From Azospirillum sp. 412522 (GTDB lineage: Bacteria; Pseudomonadota; Alphaproteobacteria; Azospirillales; Azospirillaceae): DNA of 64,000 bases. The notes beneath the pieces were generated by a model. That model did not search any database. It was not told the DNA's origin and was given only the letters and a program-made list of their open reading frames with translations. The stretch is from NCBI RefSeq assembly GCF_019805165.1, contig NZ_RWIJ01000001.1, forward strand, positions 354,081 to 418,080, in the 5' to 3' direction. The position numbers were made by a program, and so were the translations under genes. How positions within the stretch are numbered: the first letter of the stretch is position 1; the number at the start of each line of letters is the position of its first letter. Shown here piece by piece: positions 8,550 to 17,991 of the stretch.

Positions 8550-8813
8550 CCCGCCTTCCTACCGCCAACCCGCCCGACAGGCCGGCCGTTCCGCCGGATC
8601 CGCATCGCACCCCGATCCGTGCGCCCCACCATAAGCGCGCATCGTCCGTACGGGAAGGGTTGTGGTGTACGCAATCCCACCGGTTGTATGCCTCGGCAGG
8701 CGCAGGCTTGGCCCGGACCGCAAGCGAAAACCCCCTGTTTCCCGTGACGCGCGCGTGTCAGCGAGGATAGCACGGGAGAGAGGCACCGCCAGACGATTGA
8801 AAACTGTCAGTGT

Positions 8814-11621
8814 CTAATCAATCCCGCCGATCCAGGGTTGGCGACGCTCCTGTTCCCCGTCGGCGACCGGCAGCGTGAACCAGAAGGCCGCACCCTTGCC
8901 CGACTCGGCGAGCGGTCCTGGCGGCGCATCCTCTAGCCCGATCCGGCCGCCCAGATGCTCGACGATCCGCTTGGCGATGGCAAGCCCGAGGCCGGTGCCG
9001 GCCGGCTTGCCGGTCAGCGTGTCGCCGGACTGGCGGAAGCGGTCGAATACGAGATCGCGGTCCTTCGCTGCGACGCCGGGACCGCTGTCGGTCACCGTCA
9101 CTCGCAGGCTCCCACCTTCAAGCCGCGCGTCCAGACGGGTCCGGCCGCCGGACGGGGTGAACTTGGCGGCGTTGGACAGCAGGTTGACGACGACCTGGAT
9201 CACCCGGTCCACGTCGCCGCGCACCAGCGGCAGCCGGTCCGGAATCCCGACCGACAGGGCGATGCCGCGTTCCAGGAACACGGCCTCCGTGGCGGCGACC
9301 GCCTGCGCCAGCGTCTGTCCGGCATCGATGGGCTCGATCCGCCAGTCCAGCGCGCCGGCCTCGATCTTCGCCATGTCGAGCACCTGATTGATCAGGCGCG
9401 TCAGCCGCTCGCTCTCCTTGATGACGACGGCCAGGAATTCCTGCCGCTGGTCCGGCTCCAGATCGGGATCGTCGTGCAGGATCTCGCTCAGCGCCCGGAT
9501 CGAGGTCAGCGGCGTGCGCAACTCATGGGTGACGGTGGACAGGAAATCATCCTTCAACCGGTCCAGTTCGGTCAGTCGTTCGTTGGCGGCGCGCAGGGCG
9601 TCGGTGGCGCGTTCCAGCTCCGCGGTTTTGCGTTCCAGTTCGCGGCTGTGGGCGATGACGTCGCTGGTCTCGTCCAGCATGCGCAGAAGCTCCACCGTCT
9701 CCACCGCCCCGGCCGGGACGGAGGAGGCGAGCGCGACGCGGGCGGAAGCCCCGCCGATCGCCCCGGCCAGCAGCCGTTCGGCCAGCCGCAGCCGGTCCGG
9801 CCCCGCCCGCTCGTCCGGATCGGCGCCGGCGAAGGCCCGCTCGGCCCGCTGGGGACCGAGGAAGCGCGCGACCACGCGGGTGAGATCGCCGACGCTGGCC
9901 GCGCTGCGCCAATCCGGCGGCTGCTCCCCTTGTGGCCGGACGGCGCCGGGCGCCGATTGGAAGATGTCGACAAAGGCGGCAGCCTGCGCCCGCTCAGCCG
10001 CACCGGGCCGGTCGAACAGCGACAGGCCGACATAGGTGCCGATGTTGGCGAGTGCGGTCCAGAACAGCGCATGGGCCAGCGAATCCCAGCCCTCCAGCCC
10101 AAACAAGGCATAGGGCCGCAATGCGGCGATCCCCCACGGCCCGTCGGCGATGAAGCTGGCCGGCAGCCAGCCCGACCGGGCGAAGCTGGGCAGCAGAAGG
10201 GTATAGGCCCAGACCAGAGTCCCCGCCGTCACGCCGCCGATGGCGCCGCGCCGGGTCGCGCCGCGCCAATAGAGCCCACCGATCAGCGCCGGGGCGAACT
10301 GCGCCACCGCGGCGAAGGAGATCAGCCCGATCGACACCAGTGCGTAGGCCGAGCCCGCCAGCCGGAAATAGCCGTAACCGAACAGCAGGATCGCCACGAT
10401 GGCGATGCGCCGGACCGCCAGCAGCAGCGGCGCCAGATCGGCCGACCGCGCCAGAGCCCGCCGCCGGGTGCGCAGCAGGATCGGAACCACGAGGTCGTTG
10501 CACAGCATCGTGGACAGCGCCACCGTCTCCACCACGATCATCCCCGCCGCCGCCGACAGCCCGCCCAGGAAGGCGAGCAGGGCCAGCCATCCCGCCCCGC
10601 CTTTCAAGGGCAGGGCGACCATGAACAGGTCCGGGTCCAGTCGGGCGCCGAAGGTCAGCAGGCCCGACAGCGCCACCGGCAGCACGAACAGGTTGATGAG
10701 CAGGAGGTAGAGCGGGAACAGCCACACCGCGCGGCTGAGATGGCGCTCGTCCACCGATTCGATCACCATCACCTGGAACTGGCGCGGCAGGCACAGCATC
10801 GCCGACGCCGACAGGATGGTGGTGGCGACCCAGGCGCCCCACGGTCCGCCCCCGGACAACCCTGGCGTTGCGGCATGGCCGAGAGCCGGCTCGCTGCCCA
10901 TCAGGCGGGCGAGGTCGGGGCGGGCGGCGGCGGCACCGAACAGGCTGTCCAGCCCGTCGTGCAGGCCCCAGACGACGAACAGCCCGACCGCCAGGAAGGC
11001 GATCAGCTTCACCAGCGATTCCAGCGCGATGGCGGCGACCATGCCGGGATGGTGCTCCGCGGCGTCGATCTGGCGGGCGCCGAAGACGATGGCGAACAGG
11101 GCCATGACCGCGGCGATCAGGAACCCATGGTCGAGGAACGGCCCGGTGGCCGTCCCCAGCCCGGTCCCGCCGGTCAGCGCGTCGAAGCTGACGGCGACGG
11201 CCTTCAATTGAAGGGCGATGTAGGGTGTCACGCCGACGGTGGCGGTCAGCGCCACCAGCCCACCCAGCAGCGGGCTGCGGCCGTAGCGGCTGGCCAGGAA
11301 ATCGGCGATGGAGGTGATGCGATGCACCTTGGCGATCCGCAGGATCTTGCGCAGGACCAGCGGCGCCAGCAGCATCAGCAGGGTGGGGCCGAGATAGACC
11401 GGCAGGAAGCCGATCCCCAGCGTCGCCGCCCGACCGACCGACCCATAGAAAGTCCAGGTCGTGCAATAGACCCCGAGCGACAGGGCGAAGACGGTGGGGG
11501 AAGCGATGACGCTGCGTCCTGCCGCCTCCCGCCGGTCGGCCCAATGGGCGATGGCGAACAAGGCGGAGAGATAGGCGAGGGCGGCGATCAGGACGGCGGC
11601 CCAATCCAGTCCGACCTCCAT
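8814..11621 (-). CDS. CbrA-like sodium:solute symporter-histidine kinase fusion
   Basis: 935 aa. The first ~560 residues are a sodium:solute symporter (SSS) membrane module of about 13 helices (YCTTWTFYGSVGRA, SIADFLASRYGRS motifs). After a cytoplasmic linker comes a kinase with H-box STVTHELRTPL (His699) and HATPase (NLLSNAAKF, DSGPGV, GTGLGLAIAKRIVEH). Relatives such as CbrA sense or move nutrients (for example histidine) and control carbon/nitrogen use. It is preceded by a small membrane protein gene 9 bp upstream, as in cbrX-cbrA. No CbrB-like sigma-54 regulator follows; instead a receiver and an exonuclease-sensor lie upstream in the operon. Confidence 0.9.
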   Translation of the reverse strand: MEVGLDWAAVLIAALAYLSALFAIAHWADRREAAGRSVIASPTVFALSLGVYCTTWTFYGSVGRAATLGIGFLPVYLGPTLLMLLAPLVLRKILRIAKVHRITSIADFLASRYGRSPLLGGLVALTATVGVTPYIALQLKAVAVSFDALTGGTGLGTATGPFLDHGFLIAAVMALFAIVFGARQIDAAEHHPGMVAAIALESLVKLIAFLAVGLFVVWGLHDGLDSLFGAAAARPDLARLMGSEPALGHAATPGLSGGGPWGAWVATTILSASAMLCLPRQFQVMVIESVDERHLSRAVWLFPLYLLLINLFVLPVALSGLLTFGARLDPDLFMVALPLKGGAGWLALLAFLGGLSAAAGMIVVETVALSTMLCNDLVVPILLRTRRRALARSADLAPLLLAVRRIAIVAILLFGYGYFRLAGSAYALVSIGLISFAAVAQFAPALIGGLYWRGATRRGAIGGVTAGTLVWAYTLLLPSFARSGWLPASFIADGPWGIAALRPYALFGLEGWDSLAHALFWTALANIGTYVGLSLFDRPGAAERAQAAAFVDIFQSAPGAVRPQGEQPPDWRSAASVGDLTRVVARFLGPQRAERAFAGADPDERAGPDRLRLAERLLAGAIGGASARVALASSVPAGAVETVELLRMLDETSDVIAHSRELERKTAELERATDALRAANERLTELDRLKDDFLSTVTHELRTPLTSIRALSEILHDDPDLEPDQRQEFLAVVIKESERLTRLINQVLDMAKIEAGALDWRIEPIDAGQTLAQAVAATEAVFLERGIALSVGIPDRLPLVRGDVDRVIQVVVNLLSNAAKFTPSGGRTRLDARLEGGSLRVTVTDSGPGVAAKDRDLVFDRFRQSGDTLTGKPAGTGLGLAIAKRIVEHLGGRIGLEDAPPGPLAESGKGAAFWFTLPVADGEQERRQPWIGGID

Positions 11622-11630
11622 GCGTGCCCC

Positions 11631-11855
11631 CTACCGCGTCCGGCCGGCGAGCGCGGCCAGCGCGATCACCGCCGCCCAGAGGCCGAACACCCAGCCATAG
11701 AGCAGTGGCACGCCCAGGATCTTACCCTCGACCCCGAACAGGCCGAGCAGCGGCGGGTTGAACAGTGCAGCCGCCAGCAGGAACAGGCCGATCATCCGGT
11801 CGCGGTAGCGGGCGGAACCCGGATCACGGCCCGCGTCTCCTTTGGCCGCGCTCAA
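11631..11855 (-). CDS. small CbrX-like membrane protein
   Basis: 74 aa with two hydrophobic segments (IGLFLLAAALFNPPLLGLF and GVPLLYGWVFGLWAAVIALAALA). The arrangement, immediately before an SSS-kinase gene, matches the short CbrX-type proteins coupled to cbrA. The ATG overlaps the stop of the sensor-exonuclease gene by 4 bp. No enzymatic motif. It is likely an accessory subunit of the transporter-kinase. Confidence 0.75.
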   Translation of the reverse strand: MSAAKGDAGRDPGSARYRDRMIGLFLLAAALFNPPLLGLFGVEGKILGVPLLYGWVFGLWAAVIALAALAGRTR

Positions 11856-14122
11856 AAGGCGCGCTCCCGGGCAGCGAGTTCGACCAGGATGTTGGCGCCT
11901 CGGATGGCGTCGTCCAGCGTCCGCACGTCACGTTCGCGCAGCATCTCGATCATCCGCAGGAACACCGCGGCGGTGACCAGGCTGTCACCCAGCGCGGTGT
12001 GACGATCGACCACCTCGATGCCGAGCCGTTCGGCGATGCCGTCCAGCGTGTGGTCGCCGTCATTGCCCAGAAGCATGCGCGACAGCAGCATGGTATCCAG
12101 CACCGGACAGTCGAAGGCCACTCCCGCCGCCCGTTCCTTCATCTTCAGGAATTTCAGGTCGAAGGCGGCATTGTGCGCCACCAGCACCGCGCCGGAGACG
12201 AAACTGCGGAACTGCGGCAGCACGGCGCCGACAGTCGGCTTGCCCGCCACCATCCCGTCGGTGATGCCGTGGAAGGGGATCGACTCAGGCGGGATCGGTC
12301 GCTTCGGATCGACCAGCGTGTTGAAGGTCTCACCGGTCAGGATGCGCCCGCCGACAATGCGGACCGCGGCGATCTGGATGATCTCGTCGCCGGTGCTGGG
12401 CGACAGACCGGTGGTTTCGGTGTCGAACACGACATAATGCAGCCGGTCCAGCGGTGTACGGCCAAGCTCGCTGGTCGCCAGCGGCTGGTGCAGCAGCCCG
12501 AAATCGAAGAATTCCGGCCGGGCGCCGGCTCGTGGGCGCGGTTGGGATCTGCGTGGCGACTGCGCCGGCGGCAGCGGCACACGCAGCCGGGCACGGGCGG
12601 CGGTGCTTTCGCCGGGCGGGGCATCGGGCAGGTCATTGGACAAGTTGGCGGGCAGCGGCTCGCTCCAGGCGGTGCTGCGGTGATGTTGCAGCACGTCACC
12701 GGCGCTGAGGCCGCCCAACCCGCCGGGCAGCGTCTGGTCCAGCCACCCGTCCAGCATGGCGCTGGACACCGGCGGTCCCTGCCAGACGAGGTCGAGATAG
12801 ACCCAGCGGTCGCCATCCTTCGGACCGGCGGCTTCCAGGTCGAAGGCGGTGGCGCCGGTCAGCGCCTGCACCCGGCCGATCAGATAGGCGAACAGCAGGA
12901 CGAGGCCGTGGCTGTCGCCATGCACCCATTGCGGCAGGCCGGTGAGGGTCACGGTGGTGGCGGACTCCGCTCCCACCCGGTGGGCCACGAGATTGATGAG
13001 GTTGTTGGAATGGATGTCGCTCATCGGCCAGCTGCCGGTGACGACGTTGCGGTAGGCGTTGGTCACCCGCTCCAGCCTTTGCGAGAGGCTGTCGCAGGAT
13101 TCCAGCATCGCGCTCTCGAAGGCGGCGCGGTCGCCGGGGCCAAGGTCGGGGGCGTCGTACAGTGTTTCCACCGCCGCACGCAGGTTGGCGATGGGTGCGC
13201 GGAACCCCTCCGTCGCCTCGCGCAGCAGGGCGTCGCGCTGGCCGAGCGCCGCCAGTTCGCTGGTGGCGTCGGACAGGGTCAGCACGTAGCCGGTGATGGC
13301 TGGACCGGTGATGGCTTGTTGCTCGCCCGATGCCGGATCGGAGTCTTGCAGAATGGCGCTCATCCGGCCTTCCAGCAGGATGCGGCCATCGGTGGTGGCG
13401 CCGACGAACTGGGCCGTGGTGCCGTGCTCATGGTTGACGTGCCGCCCTTCGCGGACGCGCAGGGAGAGCCGTTCCAGCGTGTGGGTCACCGGCTCCGCCA
13501 CCACGAAATGCAAGAGCGACCGGCCTAGCCCCAATTCCCCGGTCAGGTGCAGGATGTCAAGGGCGGTCTGGTTGTAGAGCAGGATCTGGTGCCTGGTGTT
13601 GCAGACCAGGACGCCCTCATGCAGGTCGCGCAGGACGGCGGCGAGCTGGGTCTTCTGCTCCTCCGCCTTGGCGGTGGAGTCGGCGACGGCGCGGGCGATG
13701 TCGCGGCGGACTTGGGCCAGCTTGTCCGACAGATCGTTCACCGCGCGCGCGATGGGCAGCAGATCGCCGTAGCGGGCCAGCGGAACCCGGCCGCCGACCG
13801 CCCCCTCCGCATTGCCGTGGGCGATCAGCCCGGCCTCGCGGCTCAGGGTTTCGGCGGCGCGCAGCAGGTAGCGGTCGACCGCCAGCCACAGCCCCCATAC
13901 CGCGGCGGCGCAGGCCGCCGCCATCACCACGGCATAGGTCAGCAGCGGGTCCGACGCGTCCGACCCGCGCACCGCAGCCGCCAGCCCGACCGCCATCACC
14001 ACCAGACCGATGCCGGCGGTGCGGAAGGCCAGCGGAATCATGCGCCGGGGAAGCGAGTCGGGCGACGGCGTGCCGCCGCCTTTCCGGTCCGACCGCGGCG
14101 CGTCCAGCGCCGGGACGGTCAT
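11852..14122 (-). CDS. membrane sensor with degenerate kinase fused to DEDDh 3'-5' exonuclease
   Basis: 756 aa. Two N-terminal membrane helices (~28-48, ~62-85), a HAMP-like segment, a PAS domain (~165-290), a HisKA-like helix and a decayed ATPase region, then a Pro-rich linker and a DnaQ-type exonuclease (~560-745). The phosphoacceptor His is missing: the H-box position reads TEGFRAPI. The exonuclease is intact: Asp567 and Glu569 (FDTETTG), Asp655 (AFDLKF), His708 and Asp713 (HTALGD). ATG 14122 overlaps the receiver gene upstream and its stop overlaps the small membrane gene downstream. Inference: membrane signals may gate nuclease activity or scaffold the CbrA-like kinase. The substrate is unknown. 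Confidence 0.85.
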   Translation of the reverse strand: MTVPALDAPRSDRKGGGTPSPDSLPRRMIPLAFRTAGIGLVVMAVGLAAAVRGSDASDPLLTYAVVMAAACAAAVWGLWLAVDRYLLRAAETLSREAGLIAHGNAEGAVGGRVPLARYGDLLPIARAVNDLSDKLAQVRRDIARAVADSTAKAEEQKTQLAAVLRDLHEGVLVCNTRHQILLYNQTALDILHLTGELGLGRSLLHFVVAEPVTHTLERLSLRVREGRHVNHEHGTTAQFVGATTDGRILLEGRMSAILQDSDPASGEQQAITGPAITGYVLTLSDATSELAALGQRDALLREATEGFRAPIANLRAAVETLYDAPDLGPGDRAAFESAMLESCDSLSQRLERVTNAYRNVVTGSWPMSDIHSNNLINLVAHRVGAESATTVTLTGLPQWVHGDSHGLVLLFAYLIGRVQALTGATAFDLEAAGPKDGDRWVYLDLVWQGPPVSSAMLDGWLDQTLPGGLGGLSAGDVLQHHRSTAWSEPLPANLSNDLPDAPPGESTAARARLRVPLPPAQSPRRSQPRPRAGARPEFFDFGLLHQPLATSELGRTPLDRLHYVVFDTETTGLSPSTGDEIIQIAAVRIVGGRILTGETFNTLVDPKRPIPPESIPFHGITDGMVAGKPTVGAVLPQFRSFVSGAVLVAHNAAFDLKFLKMKERAAGVAFDCPVLDTMLLSRMLLGNDGDHTLDGIAERLGIEVVDRHTALGDSLVTAAVFLRMIEMLRERDVRTLDDAIRGANILVELAARERAF

Positions 14123-14517
14123 GGCGCCGTCTCCGTGCCGCCGGTTGCGGGCAGGCCCAGATGGCGGCGGACGGTGGTCAGCAGGTCCCGGGTGGAGAAG
14201 GGCTTGGTGATGTAGTCGGTGGCGCCCAACGCCAGCCCCTTCTGTCGTTCGACGTCGCGGCTCCGCGCCGTCAGCATGATGATGGGCAGGGATTTGCAGG
14301 CCGGATTGGTCCGCAGCGTCTGGCAGACGTCGAAGCCGTCCCGCTTCGGCATCATGGCGTCGAGCAGGATCAGGTCGGGGGTGAAATTCTCCACCGAGCG
14401 CAGCGCCTCGTCGCCGTCGCGGGCGATGCGCACGTCGAACCCGGCGCGCTGCATGAGGACCTGGAGCGACAGGACGATGCTGGGTTCGTCGTCGACAACC
14501 AGGATGGTCGGCTTCAT
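14119..14517 (-). CDS. single-domain response regulator
   Basis: 132 aa receiver: DDEPS pocket at residues 9-13, Asp53 in [11 protein letters not shown], Thr in LTARS, Lys in TKPFS. No DNA-binding domain. First gene of a four-gene operon (receiver, sensor-exonuclease, small membrane protein, CbrA-like kinase) with 4-bp overlaps at the first two junctions. It may take phosphate from the CbrA-like kinase and act on the exonuclease-sensor. The 5' limit is set by ATG 14517; the frame upstream has no Shine-Dalgarno. Confidence 0.9.
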   Translation of the reverse strand: MKPTILVVDDEPSIVLSLQVLMQRAGFDVRIARDGDEALRSVENFTPDLILLDAMMPKRDGFDVCQTLRTNPACKSLPIIMLTARSRDVERQKGLALGATDYITKPFSTRDLLTTVRRHLGLPATGGTETAP

Positions 14518-14675
14518 GGCGGAACGTCCTCCGGTGTGCCGGTCTTCTGCCGGCTTCCCAATCTGTGGCCGGGGCGATGCATTCGTGCCCTGGAATGTCC
14601 ATGGTACGAGCAAAAAGAAGCGGGGATCAAGCGGCACTCCCGGCTCCCCCGACCAAAGAACGGGGCAGGGGGCGA

Positions 14676-14717
14676 AAGAAAAAGCCCGGCTGCGACCAAA
14701 TGTCGCCACCGGGCTTT
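14676..14717 (-). terminator. Rho-independent terminator after the SPOR gene
   Basis: AAAGCCCGG (14681-14689) and CCGGGCTTT (14709-14717) form a 9-bp stem, with inner GCGAC/GTCGC extending it around CAAAT. On the minus strand the stem is followed by TTTTTCTTTC, the expected U-tract direction for the SPOR gene upstream. Confidence 0.85.
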
Positions 14718-14783
14718 CGTTCGGATGACACCATGTCGCAGGGGCTAGAACCGGTCGGGTGCCGTCGCCGGTCCGGCTGGGGA

Positions 14784-15941
14784 TCAGCGGGTGGTCACGA
14801 CGACCGGGTTGAGCCCCATCTTCGATTTCAACTGCTCGGCCTCCCGCTTGGCGGCGACCGGATCGGGGTAACCGCCGACGCGGACCGCGCGCCAGGACCG
14901 GCTGGAACTGTCGGTCCAGTCCACCGTATAGGCCTGGAACCCGTTGCCTTGCAGCCGTTGAGCCAGCGAATCGGCGTTCGCCGTCACCGAGAAGCTGCCG
15001 ACCTGCACGGTGTAGCGCCCGGCCGGAGGCGGCGCGGACGGGGTGGCGGCCTTGGCGGCCGGCTTCGGCTCGCCAGTGCCGGCGGACGCCTGTGGCGGCG
15101 CGGCCGGATGAGCCGCCGGGGCTGCTGGGGTCGCGGTCGCGGCGGGCGGACGCTTGGCCGCATCCTTGGGCGGCGCCAGCATCGACTGAAGCGAACCAGT
15201 ATCCGCCGGCGGCTCCGGTTTCTGGGCGGCCGACACGGTGGGAGCGCTCGGCGCGCCTTCGGACGGAGCGGTGGCGCGGGGCTTGGGAGCCGCGGCGGGA
15301 GCGGTGGCCGGAACGGACGGCGGTTCCGGCACCTTCAGGACCGGCGGCGGGCTTGCCGGCAGGGCGGCGACCGGCGGCGGCGGTGCTGCGGAAGGTGCCG
15401 TCTGGACGGTCGGCGTCTGGACCGGCGGCGTTTGGGCGGGCGGCGCCTGCATCGCTGCGGCCGGCGGCGTGGCGGCCGGTGCCGCAGCAGTCGGCGCCGC
15501 AGCTGTTGGCGCCGGTGTGGCGGGGGCCGGGTTGGCGGGTGTCTGGCTGGATGGGGCGCGGGTGATCGCCGGGGCGGGCACCATCGGCGCCGAACCGTTC
15601 GCGGCCGTCGTCACCGGCGCCGGGTCGCCCGACCCGAGATACACCACGCCGACGGCGATGCCGCCGGCGGCCACCAGGGCGAGAGCGATCTTGCCCAGCG
15701 GCAGGCGTCCGCGGCCCGCCGGCTCTTCCTCCTCCTCATACTCCACGTCGTCCTGCGGGTCGGCCCGCAGATCCTCGTTCAAGGCGCGAAGCAGCTTGGC
15801 GATGTCCTCGTTCTCCGGCGGCGGAGTCTCGGAAGATTTGCCGTTGGCCTTCATCTCGTCCTTGGAAGTCGGTGTCGTCAGGGTGGGAGCCCGCCGGGGC
15901 GGTGGCTTGAGCGTCACAGTCGACCTGCGCTTGCCCGTCAT
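14784..15941 (-). CDS. SPOR-domain membrane protein
   Basis: 385 aa. A basic/acidic cytoplasmic N-terminus with a Glu run, one membrane helix ([20 protein letters not shown], ~100), a long Pro/Ala/Thr-rich periplasmic linker of ~180 residues, and a C-terminal SPOR domain ([20 protein letters not shown] ... [10 protein letters not shown] ... VVTTR), which binds denuded septal peptidoglycan. Start ATG 15941 is chosen because the longer frame begins (GTG 15998) inside the terminator of the upstream gene; MKANGK further in is also possible. Likely a cell-division protein. Confidence 0.82.
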   Translation of the reverse strand: MTGKRRSTVTLKPPPRRAPTLTTPTSKDEMKANGKSSETPPPENEDIAKLLRALNEDLRADPQDDVEYEEEEEPAGRGRLPLGKIALALVAAGGIAVGVVYLGSGDPAPVTTAANGSAPMVPAPAITRAPSSQTPANPAPATPAPTAAAPTAAAPAATPPAAAMQAPPAQTPPVQTPTVQTAPSAAPPPPVAALPASPPPVLKVPEPPSVPATAPAAAPKPRATAPSEGAPSAPTVSAAQKPEPPADTGSLQSMLAPPKDAAKRPPAATATPAAPAAHPAAPPQASAGTGEPKPAAKAATPSAPPPAGRYTVQVGSFSVTANADSLAQRLQGNGFQAYTVDWTDSSSRSWRAVRVGGYPDPVAAKREAEQLKSKMGLNPVVVTTR

Positions 15942-15960
15942 GGCGGGCCGGCTGAATGCA

Positions 15961-16020
15961 GAAAAAGGGGGCTTCCGGTCGCCGGAGCCGCGGAACACGG
16001 ACCGGCTGCGGAAAGCCCCT
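15961..16020 (-). terminator. Rho-independent terminator after tatA
   Basis: GGGGGCTTCCG (15967-15977) pairs with CGGAAAGCCCC (16009-16019), one bulged A. Read on the minus strand the hairpin ends in CCCCCTTTTTC. It lies between tatA and the SPOR gene and separates their transcription. Confidence 0.75.
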
Positions 16021-16098
16021 TCTCTTTATCGTATTTTGCCGCCCCATCAAACCGCCATGCGGCCCCGCCCGGCGGACGGGCGGTAGAAAAAAGCAGCG

Positions 16099-16410
16099 TC
16101 AGCCCTGAGGCGGCCGGGTCGGATCGACCGGCTGGGCGGTCGTGGTCGATGCCGGCTGCGGCGCCGTGGGCTGGGCTGCCGCAGGCTGGGTGGCTGCGGG
16201 TTGGGCAGGCGCCGGGTTGATCGCGGCAGGAGGGGTCTGGGCGGCGGTCGCGGCGGGCGGCGGGGCCTCGTCCTCGTCCTTCAGTCCGGACTTGAAGGCC
16301 TTCACGCCCTTGGCGATGTCGCCCATCACGTTGGGGAGCTTGCCGGCGCCGAACAGGAGAAGCACGATGACCAGAACGATCATCCAGTGCCAGATGCTGA
16401 AACTGCCCAT
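16099..16410 (-). CDS. tatA: Sec-independent translocase subunit TatA
   Basis: 103 aa. N-terminal membrane helix ([24 protein letters not shown]) followed by an amphipathic helix ([20 protein letters not shown]), the TatA/E hallmark, and then an Ala/Pro/Thr-rich tail. TatA forms the pore element of twin-arginine export of folded proteins. The phenylalanine-glycine position after the helix is LFGAGK, as usual. No tatB or tatC lies next to it in this window, so the other subunits must be elsewhere. Confidence 0.92.
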   Translation of the reverse strand: MGSFSIWHWMIVLVIVLLLFGAGKLPNVMGDIAKGVKAFKSGLKDEDEAPPPAATAAQTPPAAINPAPAQPAATQPAAAQPTAPQPASTTTAQPVDPTRPPQG

Positions 16411-16529
16411 CGATCAATACCTCTAAAATTCGGTCGGAGCGGACGTCGTCGCGGTCGCCACCAATGTGAGTGCCCCTTCCGCGCCGCACAAGAGGGGTCT
16501 GCCGCGGAGCCGTGACAAAGGCGGAGCCA

Positions 16530-17096
16530 TCAGGCCGCCGGGCCGCTCTCCGCCGGCTCGTCCGGCAACTGGTGGCGCATGATCAGCGGCGCCTGGAAGG
16601 CGCTGAACAGCAGGGTCAGCGGCATGATGCCGAACACCTTGAAGTTGACCCACGCGTCGGTGGCGAAGTTCCGCCATACCAGTTCGTTCAGCACGGCCAG
16701 CAGCAGGAAGAACCATGCCCAGCGGATGCCGAGCGTGCGCCACCCGTCCTCCGACAGGTTCAGCACCGTGCCCAGCAGGCGCTTCATCACGTTGCGGCGC
16801 GTCACATGGGCGACGAACAGCACGATGGCGAACAGCAGGTTGACCAGGGTCGGCTTGATCTTGATGAACAGGTCGTCCTGCAGCCACAGCGTCAGGCCGC
16901 CGAACAGCAGCACGAACCCGGCGCCGACCACCGGCATGATCGGGATACGGCGTTCCAACCGCCAGGACACCGCGAGCGCGATGGTGATGGCGACCATGAA
17001 GACCGCAGTGCCGGTCATGATGCCGGCCTGGGAATTGGCGACGAAGAAGGCGGCGAGCGGGCCGGCCTCGATCGCCAAGCGTGCGAACTGGTTCAT
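16530..17096 (-). CDS. YciB/IspZ-type inner-membrane septation protein
   Basis: 188 aa with five or six hydrophobic helices and the family motifs LAIEAGPLAAFFVAN, IKIKPTLVNLLFAIVL and GWRTLGIRWAWFFLLLAVLNELVWR followed by TDAWVNFKVFG. YciB proteins act in envelope synthesis and septation. ATG 17096 is preferred to ATG 17108 because AGGGGGC lies just upstream of it. Divergent from the DUF4337-type gene; the 246 bp between should hold both promoters. Confidence 0.9.
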   Translation of the reverse strand: MNQFARLAIEAGPLAAFFVANSQAGIMTGTAVFMVAITIALAVSWRLERRIPIMPVVGAGFVLLFGGLTLWLQDDLFIKIKPTLVNLLFAIVLFVAHVTRRNVMKRLLGTVLNLSEDGWRTLGIRWAWFFLLLAVLNELVWRNFATDAWVNFKVFGIMPLTLLFSAFQAPLIMRHQLPDEPAESGPAA

Positions 17097-17342
17097 GCCC
17101 CCTGACATAGCCCGAACCGCGCGCCCATGAAAGGGGCGAATGTAGGCCTGCAGGGGATCCGGATGCGCCATCCCGCCTGTTCGCCCCGCCTGTCCGGCCC
17201 ATTCATTTGCGCGGCTCCGGCGGTGACATCGCACGGTCCGCGGTTTTGGGGCGCGAGCGGGGCTTTCCTCTTGTCGAGTGTTTCGCTACCTCTTTTGGCA
17301 TCCGCCCTTCGGCGGAAGGACCGAGCGGAGGAGGAGCGGACC

Positions 17343-17987
17343 ATGGAAGCGACCGAGGTCAAGGAGCTGATCGACGAAGCCCATGAGCGGGAGCGGGCCA
17401 AGCACAAGGCCAAGGGCGGGCATCATTCCGAGGAACCGGAGGACGGCGGCCATGCGGTGAACATGTCCACGGCCATCTACATCTCCTTCCTGGCCGCGGT
17501 ACTGGCCATCGTCAGCGTCGCCGGTTCCAACGCCGGCAAGGAGCTGATGGCCAGCGCCATCGAGGCGTCGGACAGCTTCGCCTATTATCAGGCCAAGACC
17601 CAGCGCCAGATCAGCCTGCGTCTTGCCGCCGACGAGCTTGAACTCCTGTCCGCCGGCATGCCGGCGGAGGCGCAGGCCAAGGCGATGAAGCGCTCCGCCG
17701 AATACCGCCAGCAGGCCGACCGCATGGAGGCCGACGAGGGCAAGAACAGCCGCAAGGACTTGGTGGCCAAGGCCAAGGCGGCGGAGGAGCGGCGTGACCA
17801 TGCCGCGGCCCAGGACCCCTATTTCGACTTTGCCGAGGGCATGCTGCAGCTGGCCATCGTGCTGGCGTCGGTCTTCGCCATCACCAACTGGGGCTTCATC
17901 CTGTGGGCGAGCCGGGCGCTGGCGGTGGTCGGCGTGCTGATGACGGTGGACGGCTTCACGCTGGTCCTTCCGCTGCCCTTCCTCTGA
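17343..17987 (+). CDS. DUF4337-type membrane protein
   Basis: 214 aa. A charged His-rich N-terminus, a membrane helix (NMSTAIYISFLAAVLAIVSVAGSNAG), a ~100-residue helical charged region with AKTQRQISLRLAADELEL, and a C-terminal pair of helices (LQLAIVLASVFAITNWGFILW, ALAVVGVLMTVDGFTLVLPL). The order helix-coiled coil-two helices matches DUF4337. Function unknown. A strong GGAGGAG precedes ATG 17343; the longer frame upstream lacks support. Convergent with the LpxR-like gene, 4 bp apart. Confidence 0.75.
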   Translation: MEATEVKELIDEAHERERAKHKAKGGHHSEEPEDGGHAVNMSTAIYISFLAAVLAIVSVAGSNAGKELMASAIEASDSFAYYQAKTQRQISLRLAADELELLSAGMPAEAQAKAMKRSAEYRQQADRMEADEGKNSRKDLVAKAKAAEERRDHAAAQDPYFDFAEGMLQLAIVLASVFAITNWGFILWASRALAVVGVLMTVDGFTLVLPLPFL

Positions 17988-17991
17988 CGCC

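Noticed and set aside
8955..12002. 1015-codon plus-strand open frame opposite the SSS-kinase
   Set aside because: It is antisense to a clear membrane-kinase gene. Its composition (Arg, Gly, Gln, His-rich, no family motifs) is what GC-rich antisense frames give.
15941..15998. GTG start at 15998 for the SPOR protein
   Set aside because: The extra segment lies inside the terminator hairpin of tatA.
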